DNA of 64,000 bases from Melastoma dodecandrum (lineage: Eukaryota > Streptophyta > Magnoliopsida > Myrtales > Melastomataceae): positions 620,001-684,000 of the forward strand of contig JARUPY010000395.1 of the NCBI GenBank assembly GCA_029817715.1, read 5' to 3'. A program made the translations under genes and the position numbers. Shown here one piece after another: positions 55,030-64,000 of the stretch. A model generated the notes under the pieces. It was given only the letters and a program-made list of their open reading frames with translations, searched no databases and was not told the DNA's origin. Position 1 is the first letter of the stretch; each line of letters begins with the position of its first letter.

Positions 55030-55501
55030 AGCTGATCAGAGAGGTCTTGATAGCCTGCTGGCGTGCCGGATCAGAGGTGGAAACTCAGAGGATGGATGGG
55101 GACCCTGGGGTGGGAGGAGAAAGGAGAGGAGAGTGCCCCATATATGTTACGAGGAGCTTCCTGAATCTCAATTCCAAATCTCTGTTATCAGCTGAGGGGA
55201 CGAGATAACACACATGATCGGACAAAAAGAATGCAGGCAGCTGAGAGGTTTAGCGACTGGCAAATATTCAGTCAACATAACCAACAGGAGAAGACGAATT
55301 GGCAGCTTCGTTGCTAGAAGGGGAAGTCTGTCTAAGAAGGTGACATGGGAACATGGGGTTTGATTTCATTGAGGAAATCTTATTCACATACTCCATCTTG
55401 CGGTCGATGATCTAACAAAGAAAAGATAACCCGGATTTTAGGACTGAGATCTCGTGTCGGCGAAAGCCCCTGCCAGGCAGCGCATCTACTTCACTGGTTC
55501 C

Positions 55502-56230
55502 CTAGTCCTCAGTAGGAAATGAAGGTCCCTCGAGATCGTCTAACTCGAGGAAGTCGCCTTCGGAGATGATGCGGGAAGCCTCCTGGTTCACGGCAGTCAG
55601 GAAGGGGCAGTTGTTCACGTGGTTTCGGAACTCACCAAAGGGGAATGGATCACCAGTCTGTTCCATAAAGAAAAAACTAACATCTAAGGACGGACTTTGA
55701 ATGAATGGCAAAAGGCATCAAGATTTGGACAAACCACATGATTACGAGGTGCTTTCCCAATTCTGCATATCGAGACAGTGTCCTGCACATAGAAGAGTCC
55801 AGCTAGACCTTTGAGAATCGAAATGTTCCCATGTTTTCAGCTTGAGTTCATTTACTTACGTTGGATATGGTCATGGCATACTGTATCATTATCCAATCTG
55901 TCTCCTGGTTGTCCCCTTCGCAGAATACCCAGATGGTTTCCGAGCAAAACACAGGCAGTCCCATGAGTGTGACATGATGTGATTCCCCTTTCGGCTTCCA
56001 GGACGCCGCTTCCGAACCTCTGTTATCACCTGAGCACAGGACGTACCACGTATGCTCTGACGTAGTGAAAAAAGGAAACCAGCAGGGGGTAGATTAGCAA
56101 GCATGCTATAGTTGTCACCCGCGGGGGGCCCTGTACAGTAAAGCATTTGGATGATACCACTCAAGTCTTCCGGCCGGTTCTGGAAGGGGTTATTATCGGC
56201 ATCGACGGTAAAAGGGCAGCTGCCGAACAT
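55502..56230 (-). CDS. Truncated NAC-domain-like gene, copy C
   Basis: Minus-strand exons are 56,230-56,158, 56,029-55,860, 55,782-55,696 and 55,657-55,502 (73, 170, 87, 156 nt). All have GT-AG borders and an open frame of 161 codons plus stop. The start is the conserved second ATG (MFGSCPFTVDADNN). Exon 2 keeps ETIWVFCEGD and ETDWIMIQY. Intron 1 differs from the P1 type (CTGTACAGGGCCCCC...). I see no TATA box just upstream, so it may lack a promoter. The NAC relationship is inferred from motifs. Confidence 0.45.
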
Positions 56231-56439
56231 TGGTCCGATCGATGGAAGGGGGGGAGTAGATTGAACTTTTGAGGAATTCCCTGACGCGAAGATGGTTGGG
56301 GATGTTTAAGGTAAGTCCAGTTCGCTTAAAAACAAACTGCTGCCGGACTGGTTTACTCCAGATGACACATTTTGACTTCTTGGGGTAGGAATTATTAGTT
56401 TGGACATCACATCAGGACCCCCCCACCAGATTTCAAAAT

Positions 56440-56800
56440 TGTCCCATAAACTCATATGACATATGACATATGTCGCCGACGACTAGACTTCCGAAAGTCC
56501 AAAAATTACATGCGACGTATGAAACGAGAAAAACGAACGTAAAATTGTTCATGTAACTCGACCGCAGCAGGAAATTTGAACACCGGTACGCAGCGGCCTG
56601 GACTCGGGCTCGTCGCGTGATGAACGCAAAGCTCCAACGCTCGCGATACCATTGCCGAGATTATCCCTCGATCACAATTATGATATCCCGAGGAGACATT
56701 AAGATTGGTGCTGACTTTAGGTTACGTGAACTTATTATATCTATTTTTCAATTGGAATGCTTCCTGTACGAATAAAAAAGGTGAACAGCACCATGTTGTG
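56440..56800. repeat. Dispersed repeat R, copy 4
   Basis: Matches 8,400-8,790, in the same position relative to the NAC-like gene as in units A and B. Confidence 0.75.
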
Positions 56801-58484
56801 GTAGTTTATATATAAAAAAGGTGAACAACCCCATGATGTGGTAGTTTATATATCTTGAACCCCATGATTGGGTTACGTTTTTCAAATTTGTCCTAAGAGT
56901 AAGAGAAATGAGCTAAAACTTATATAGAGAATAGAGCAAATCTTGATTCTAGTAAATTAATAAAGAAAAGATGTAATAAATGGTAAAAATAAATTATACG
57001 AGAATTTGTATAAAAAAATAATGATTATTGAATATATCTTATCATAAGCTTTATCGTTGCTTGATTTTTAATAATTAAATTGTCTAAGAAAACCACATCT
57101 TGGTTACCTATGGGGCTTGTTTAGGTTCCCGTAACGTTAGGTCTGTTTGGATGATAAATGATTTTAAAGGAAAGAATTATGAAAATAAAACTTCATAAAA
57201 AATTAGTTATAATTAATTTTTGAAAATGAATCCGAGCAAGATTTTTAGAAAATCAAACAGGACGTTAGTACGATGTAAGTAAACGACCGGGAGATTTTGT
57301 TCAAACCCCCAGATGAAGTTCAATCTTTGTGTCTTACACCATCACGTGCAAAATCTTCGGACCACCATGTGATCATCCCCCTCGACCCACGAGGAGATTT
57401 ATTCCGTACTAATAATTTTAAAATGAAATACAGTTTCTTTGGATATCGTCCAATATAGCCTTTAAGTCGATATTTAAGTATGAAATTTATTTCACGAAAG
57501 AAATCACTACTTGAATTAGTAATTTAGATTGTTTAGGATGAAATCCTTAATCAAAGTAGTGATTTCATGGTGGTCGATCACAAAAAATTATTTTTTCAAG
57601 CTACCATTTTATAGTGATCGGTTAGATCACAAAAAATCGTGATATCAAGTTGCCATTTTATGGTGGTTGATTAAATCACAAGAAATCGTTTTTCCAAATA
57701 GCGATTTTGAAACTAATTAAAAGGAAGTACTACTTTTTCACCGGTGACTTTTTTCTTGTAGAACTAAATAAGCCAAATAAAAGAGACAATAAAATCATAT
57801 GGGAAATGATGCACGATAAAAACGACAACAATAAATGTCATCATACAAGCCTGCTTATATAGACAGAAACTTAATATGGTTAAAATGAGAGAGGTCGTTA
57901 TACGTTGGAATCTAATCATGAGCATTCTTTCTCGATTGTCAAAGAAGAAGAATTCATCACTATGCAAAAGCGTGAAATGCGTTAGTGGGAGAAGTTATTA
58001 CCAGTGTGCAAGTTTATGAAATTGAGAAATAATGACTGCAATATATGTTTAAAAATATGAAGATGATGATATGTTGAAGTAGATCACCAATGTATTTAAT
58101 ATATGGTGATAACGGGTCATTTTGTGTATTCTAATTAGCAACTACGAAAGATAGTTCGTAATTTTGTACATCTTTCATCTCGTGTTTGTGTGATTTTATC
58201 CCTGAAGACATTTATAATTATTTAAAGGAATATGGGCTTGACAATATGGTACTTCAGTATTTTATCTTATTGATTATTATGGAAACCTTATTTAAATTTT
58301 GATAATCTTATTAATTCTCATTAAATCATATGATGTTATGTGTATGTTCTTTCAATCATCGCTAACAGTGCTTCAAAGAATCATGTGGTGCTGAGAAATT
58401 CGAAGGATACTTATTCCAGACAAAAGAAGTTGTTTTATAGTGGACAACTATTTTAGGTTTATTACTGTACATACATATTGAATT

Positions 58485-59530
58485 TATGGTTCAAGATAGA
58501 CTTTCTGAAATTAAAGATATCACCGATGATATCCATAATAGTCTAGTTTTCATAAGTCACAATGAGGCGCGCTTGAAGATGTCCTCAGAGATTGTGCCAC
58601 AACTACAACTACCGGATATAAGACTTATCATTGATTATAAAACGAGATGGAATTTGACATATGTAATGTTGTCAACAGCTATCAAGTTCAAAAAGGTTTT
58701 TCTACGATACGAAGAGCGATAAACATCTTACTATTGTTGCCCAAAGATTAAAGATTGGGTGAAAGTTGAACATGTTTGTGATATTTTAGGAGTTTCCAAT
58801 TATATTGCCAAGATTATTTCAAGTAACGACCCCATGTCTAACTTATTCTTTCACGAAATTCGTAGGGTAAATATTATGTCGGAGAATCCATTCCTCTTTT
58901 CGATAGTGAATAAGATGAAATAAATTCGACAAGTATTGAGGTGATTACAACTTGTTGACATTTGCAGCAATTTTAGATCCAAGATGTAAGTTTAGGGTGA
59001 TTGAATTCTATTTTGTAAGACTTTATTCAGCCAATAAATCAATTACAATATAAAAGTTGTACAAGATGCTTATATGAGTTATATGATGAATATGTGGCTG
59101 AATACAAAAGCAATAGTGAAGATCTCACAACGTCAACAAAATCTTGTGACCATTGAGTCGTTGTCTTCATCATCGGGTTAGTCATATTTTTCTCCGATTA
59201 TTAAATATGTAGATAATACTTCATCTTTGAAGAATGGATTAGGGAACTATCTTGATGAGGGCCGTTATATTGATAATACAAGTTCAAGCTTTGATGTAAC
59301 AGAATAGTGGAAAGTCAATACATCAAAATATCGTGTCTTATTTGGAATGGCCCGGAATATTCTTGCCATTCCCCTTATAAGTGTAGCTTCAGAGGTAGCT
59401 GTTAGTGCACGTGGAACAATTATTGATAATTATCATTCCTCGCTGTCTCGTGAAAATGTGCAAGTTCTACTTTTTGTGGAAGTGATTGATGTAAGAGTTC
59501 ACATAAAGTCAAGAAAACTAACAAGATAAA
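58485..59530 (+). pseudogene. hAT-family transposase, C-terminal half (broken)
   Basis: The frame opens as MVQDRLSEIKDITDDIHNS and continues with TRWNLTYVMLSTAIKFKKVF. After a stop, IKDWVKVEHVCDILG follows. Later comes the dimerisation block: YRVLFGMARNILAIP, then SVASEVAVSARGTIIDNYHSSL and LSRENVQVLL. These are standard blocks of plant BED-finger hAT transposases of the RICESLEEPER/DAYSLEEPER kind. The N-terminal BED finger is not seen, and frameshifts and stops occur throughout, so it is inactive. Confidence 0.8.
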
Positions 59531-60446
59531 ATTCTTTTTATTTTTATTATGAAATAATTATTTTTATTTTTATAGTTATTCATGTCCAAATCATTGTAAT
59601 AGAAATCACCTAACCAATTCCATGTTGATCATGGACAATGTAACCTCCGTCTTACAGTTTGGTGCTAACTAAATTTTCACTATGGAAAGCAATGTAATGT
59701 TAGCATCACTTCTAAGTTTGTCATAATGTGTGGTGCTCTCTGGTTCTTGGTTATCTTGGATATTTATCAATATGAGACAAGTTTGTATTTGTTTATCTAA
59801 TGAAGTCATTTATCCCTTTAATAGTTGTCATAGAATTGTCATTATGATTGTAATGTTAGATATACAGACGAAGCCGGGATATTTTTTTTTAAGGGGCAAA
59901 ATTAAACTTACTCGGGGTCAAAAAAAAAAAAATTAAAGGATAAAATTTGAAAAAATAAAACTAACTCGGGACCAAGCTAACTCAACTGCTTCAATTTTTT
60001 TGAGCTCGAACTCGAGCCCAAAATCGAGACCAACCCAACCTAACTATTTCAATTTTTTTCGAGCTGGAGCCTATAAATTCTCGGTCAAACACGAGTTCGA
60101 GTACAAGTTCGGGCTCGACTCTAAAGCAGAAATCACCTTAACTTAAAGCCGTATATGCATGCTGTATTTTTTGATAACTTAGAAAGATGATTAAATTTAA
60201 TTGTATTTTTTATTTATTTTAGTTTAGTATGTTATAAATATAAAAAAAAATAAGTTTTTAATATGTTCATAGCTATACGAATCAATCATATGTTAATTAA
60301 TTCATTTTTTTAATTTGTAAATTATATCAAATTATATGTAATAAAAAAGATTTAGTTTGTAATATGAAACGAAAAATTAGAAAAAAAAAATGCATAGATG
60401 AAATTAGAGAGTTTATATATAACTGAAGCAAAAGGAAAGAAGGGAA
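59531..60446. other. AT-rich intergenic region upstream of DGP2
   Basis: It contains a twice-repeated CAATTTTTTTGAGCTC/CGAGCT block (about 59,980-60,070) and long A/T runs. A TATATATAA at about 60,413 is only 34 bp from the DGP2 ATG, so either the 5' UTR is very short or another start site is used. Confidence 0.5.
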
Positions 60447-63144
60447 ATGGCGAGTTCAATTTCTGGTCAAATAGCAAAGCAAGTAGGGGAAGCAGTGAAG
60501 AGAGCTGCAGATGAGAGGAGATCGAGTTGGTGGTTTTCTCCCCACATGGCCGCTGCTTCCCGCGCCGTCTCCGAGCGGATTCCCCTCGTCGACCTCCTCC
60601 TCCACGTCAGGGATGCCAGGGTTCGTTTCTCCCCCGATGGGCCCCAACTGTTCGACGAAATGCTTCAAAGAGTGGATTCTGTTTCGGCAGTTTCGATTGA
60701 TGGCGCTCTTGTTTGGAGTTTTTTGTTTTTGTGTAGATTCCCCTGTCGTCGGAGTACCAGGGGCTCCATGGCGGTCGGTTTCGGTCGAAAACTGTCGTCG
60801 TGCTGAACAAGATGGACCTTGCTAACAGTTCTCAGACCAAGGTTTGGATTTCGTGCCCCAGGGGATGGCCTGCCGCCTTGTTGGTTGTCTGATATCTCAA
60901 TACTCTACTTTTACCTCGCCGGGGTGCATTACAAAGCCAAGTTCAGCTCTTTAATTCTGGTTGCTCGGTCCAAAGGTTGAAATGAGCGCATGTGAAACTC
61001 TGGATGTTCTTTGTTTAGGCATCAGTAATGCATTTTTAGCTTTCATTCCGGTAATATGCAGATAACAGAACAGAAAAGATTGTGAAAAAGGACATAGTTG
61101 CTAATTAAGAGAATTGACAATCTTCCCAGCTTCTGCTGTTTTACTTATTGAAAAGGAATTACTTTGTTTCAATTATTTTCATCATTGAACTGGATCAATG
61201 TCTTTGAAATTTGGAACTGTTCTTGGTTTCTTCCCGATGCATATGATACTGACAACTTAAGGAAATACTCCTATGAGCTTTTTGATATGTCCAATTGTTT
61301 TCTGTTTTCTTGCTTTTTGCTCGTGAGAATGATATCATTTCATCAAATGTTTGCTTATTTTCTCTGTAGGAGTGGGTGAAGCACTTTGAGATGCAAAACT
61401 GTCATTGTTTTGCTGTCAATGCACATAATTCTGATAACATAAAGCAGGTAGCTTCCAGGTTTTCTGCCCGGAGTCGGGTTTTGAAATGTGGCAGTATTTT
61501 TGTTTACTATTTTTTTGCTGAAGCTGGTCTTTACTCCTCAGTTTTGGAGCTGAACTCTATGTCAATCACTTGGGCTATGTAACTATTAATGCAAATATGT
61601 CCAATGTGTTCCTATTGACTGATGATGGATGAAAAGTTCAGATCTGGGGTAGTTCCTCCTGGCATAAAAGTTTGATTTGTGTTAAGATGCTTTATATGAG
61701 TTAATGTGGGTTTTCTTAGTTTCAACCAATTGCAATTATCACCCATAGTTTTTATCCAAGTAATTTTCATGGGCTCATCCAACTCTGCCTTGATATTCTT
61801 TCTTTCTATATTTCCAGTTTCTAAACTATTTACAAGCTCGACTGAGGGAGCTAAAGAAGTCGGATTACCCTAATTTTACTGCAACTATCATGCTAGTTGG
61901 GATTCCCAATGTTGGAAAATCAGCCCTCGCCAACTCTTTGCACAAAATTGGCCGGATCAGTGCTGCAGGTATGTTCTCTCGTTTGACACGTAAAGGCAAT
62001 TCCTTCCTTAAATTCAGAAATGAACTTTTCATCCATATGGAAATCCCACATATAATAATTGACTCCCTCTGTTTTGCTGATCCTATTCTACGTTGGGATT
62101 CCCTGACAGAAAAAGGAAAGTTGAAGCACACGGTTGTGAGCCCTGACCCTTGTGAGACAAAAGACATCAGGAGCTTAAAGGTATTATTCTTTCCTTCTTT
62201 ATATGTACAATTTCTCTGCATCCTTTCGTATGACTTACCCAGAAGCGTAAGTGTTGTCGCATAACGGCAAGAGCATTCACCTTTGCTACTTATCAAATTA
62301 ACCTTGGTGTAGTGGGAATGTAACGAACGTGGGATTCTGTTTTCTTTTATGTCTACAAGCTAGATTGCGAGCCGTCCCAATGTGTATGTATTGGATACTC
62401 CGGGAATTTTGCCACCAACCATCAGCGACATCGATATCTGCTCCAAGCTTGCTTTGACTGGTAGAGATGCTCCTGCTTAACTATATTGGCAATATTGAGT
62501 CACTTTATGCGGGAGAGCTGCTTTATGCAAATATGTTGGAGAGGGCGTGGCCATGTATATCTTCTTCTGATGTCTTTTCCCTTCTTATGATACAAGGAGC
62601 AATCAGTGATCACTTGGTAGGAGTGAAAGAACTTGCGCAGTATTTCCTGTCTGTGCTTAACTCGAGTGAAGAATATCGAAAATGGGAAAAGCTTTTACCT
62701 CGAAGAAATGACTGTTTGGTCATAGATAGCCCTGGCGTATCAACAAGTGGATCTCATTTGGAAACAAAAAAGATAAGGCGGTACCCCTCAGATCATACCC
62801 AGGTATGTTCATCCCATGCGGCTCTGAGGAAGTAATACAGAATTTAATCTCTTTTATCCAATTCTCTTTAATCGTTGATAAATTGCGGCATTTTTTGTTA
62901 GGATTTTATCGTCCAAGATGTTCGTAGGACCCTCTTCGAGGAGATTTCCTCTCATCAATCCTCGCAGGATGTAAATGCTTCGATGCAGCTAATTGGAACA
63001 GAAATGACTGCTCTACGAGAGGCCTTTCGGATTTCTTTGGACTCGGAAGAGGAATCATGTCTCAGAGTTTCACAAAAGTTGTTGGACTTGTATCGAACAG
63101 GAAGGCTTGGACATTACACATTGGACAACGTTCCAGATCCCTAG
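60447..63144 (+). CDS. DGP2: DAR GTPase 2, mitochondrial (circularly permuted GTPase)
   Basis: Eight exons: 60,447-60,620, 60,737-60,841, 61,370-61,447, 61,818-61,968, 62,110-62,180, 62,364-62,460, 62,597-62,802 and 62,902-63,144. All have GT-AG borders and consistent phases; they give 374 residues and TAG. The protein belongs to the RbgA/MTG1 family of GTPases that help assemble the large ribosomal subunit in organelles. The permuted motif order is visible: DAR (RDARIPLSS), G4 NKMDL, G5-like AVNAHN, G1 GIPNVGKS, G3 DTPG, then a C-terminal RNA-binding-type region ending RTGRLGHYTLDNV. The first 30 residues are basic, as expected for mitochondrial import. In the switch region the usual PGxT reads PCET (Gly to Cys), which may weaken activity. 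Fragments of exon 1 edge-exon 2 have been captured by repeats at 7.6, 21.6 and 55.0 kb. A convergent gene lies 200 bp downstream. Confidence 0.92.
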
Positions 63145-63341
63145 CATGCAAATTAATAGTATCTGTCAGGTTTTGTTTCCCAAGAGAGAACAGAGTTAGT
63201 TCAACCGGATGGTCGATTCGAGAAAACGCGATTGAGGAGAAATTTCGGCTTGAACCTAAGAACATATCCTGCAGATGCTGAGTTTATGATTGATTCTTGA
63301 CAATGTGGTGCTGTTCCAATACACAGCTTCGCAATAGCGCA

Positions 63342-63458
63342 TCAGGGCAGATTTGACTGGGGAGGAAGGTTCAACTCGTCCCAATCTTCATCATCTACCT
63401 TGTTGAAACACTTGTCCACCATCTCCTCGGCGACGAGATCCCCCCTGGAGGGCTCCCA
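63342..63458 (-). CDS. Likely last exon of an unidentified convergent gene
   Basis: On the minus strand an acceptor (TTTCTTGCAG) is followed by 38 codons and TGA at 63,344-63,342. The frame reads WEPSRGDLVAEEMVDKC, then DDEDWDELNLPP, which looks like genuine protein. A possible upstream exon (63,638-63,610, GALYLASAYN) ends at GTAAGT in the right phase. Further exon candidates continue toward the window end (KIALR, LEKVDFEVSS). I could not build a full model or name the family. It is tail-to-tail with DGP2. Confidence 0.4.
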   Translation of the reverse strand, partial: WEPSRGDLVAEEMVDKCFNKVDDEDWDELNLPPQSNLP

Positions 63459-64000
63459 CTGCAAGAAAATAGTGAACATGACGAACCTTTGGGGAATAAC
63501 CTGATATAAAATGCAGATCATCGACTTAACAAGTGTGCGGTGCGGAACCTTTGGATTCTGGCCGTCTTTGGATTCCGGCCGTTATCCAAGAGATGACTCT
63601 GCAGACTTACATTATAAGCTGACGCCAGATATAAGGCCCCTGACAAACAATTGCAAAGGAAAACGCATTGAATATGTGCTCTGAGACCTCTACGAGATCC
63701 TTGCTGATTCTCCCCGCAACACACGGCACGCCATTTTGTACTCACGGATGATGCACTGCTGGATACCTCAAAGTCTACCTTCTCTAATCTGTGATAAGTT
63801 GGAAAGAAAAAGGAGACACAACTTGGTTGGTTGTGACATGCTAATCGGAAAAGGCGGTTCAGATATTGCTAACTCGGATTCAATGGGATTATAGTGATGA
63901 AATAACTGCATACTGACCTTAGAGCAATCTTAAGGCTCCTCGGGGACACCCTTCAACGACTGAATGGTGGAAATTATCCAACCATCTGTCATTGCAAGTT

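Larger units (their letters stand above)
54975..58480. repeat. Segmental duplicate unit C (NAC-like module inverted)
   Basis: From left: DGP2 exon 2 fragment, module middle segment inverted relative to unit A, full-length NAC-like gene on the minus strand, repeat R, then a tail collinear with units A and B. It appears to keep the least rearranged module order. Its right edge continues into hAT transposase sequence. Confidence 0.8.

Noticed and set aside
1..64000. tRNA, rRNA or organellar insert
   Set aside because: No cloverleaf with conserved boxes, rRNA core or plastid/mitochondrial gene text was seen by eye. The primer-site matches are retroelement features, not tRNA genes.

Overview
The window is from a flowering-plant nuclear genome. 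It holds plant-type genes with GT-AG introns, two Ty3/Gypsy LTR retrotransposons of plant lineages, a plant pararetrovirus (Caulimoviridae-type) relic and a hAT transposase relic. I cannot name the species. Only one ordinary host gene is complete: an eight-exon mitochondrial DAR GTPase 2 (DGP2) at 60,447-63,144. A second gene, known only from its likely last exon, converges on it at the right edge.

The rest (about 1-60 kb) is a nested mosaic of segmental duplicates built around one repeated module. The module carries a short four-exon gene whose second and third exons resemble the C-terminal half of a NAC domain, plus a stolen piece of DGP2 (exon 1 edge, intron 1, exon 2). Copies are: P1 (138-3,790); unit A (3,810-10,017); unit B (12,597-25,585); E (27,560-28,440); P2 (34,272-34,471 plus 47,279-51,975); and unit C (about 54,060-58,480, inverted). 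Units A and B carry the NAC-like gene once in sense and once in antisense, so a read-through transcript would fold back on itself.

Three insertions can be dated against an undisturbed paralogue in the same window. A 5.0-kb Reina-like chromovirus (15,766-20,779, minus strand) sits in intron 2 of the B gene with target duplication TTTCC, and its LTRs differ at one site. A 12.8-kb Tat-lineage Gypsy element (34,472-47,278) splits P2; it has a second archaeal-type RNase H and a large antisense plant-mobile-domain ORF. A 1,148-bp solo LTR of a related family (50,096-51,243) also lies in P2, with target duplication CCACC.

Other content: an endogenous pararetrovirus relic (about 28,440-32,140) with RT, RNase H, a CCHC finger, a 35S-like TATA region and a tRNA-Met-like primer site; foldback MITEs; an AT-rich TTTAGTAAA foldback element (25,590-26,340); an LRR fragment (27,292-27,540); a hAT transposase relic (58,485-59,530); and AT-rich stretches where I see nothing.

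A striking pattern is that P1 and P2 are essentially identical over about 2 kb but several per cent diverged on both sides. Meanwhile the Tat element beside that tract has LTRs roughly 5% apart. This points to recent gene conversion rather than simple recent duplication.
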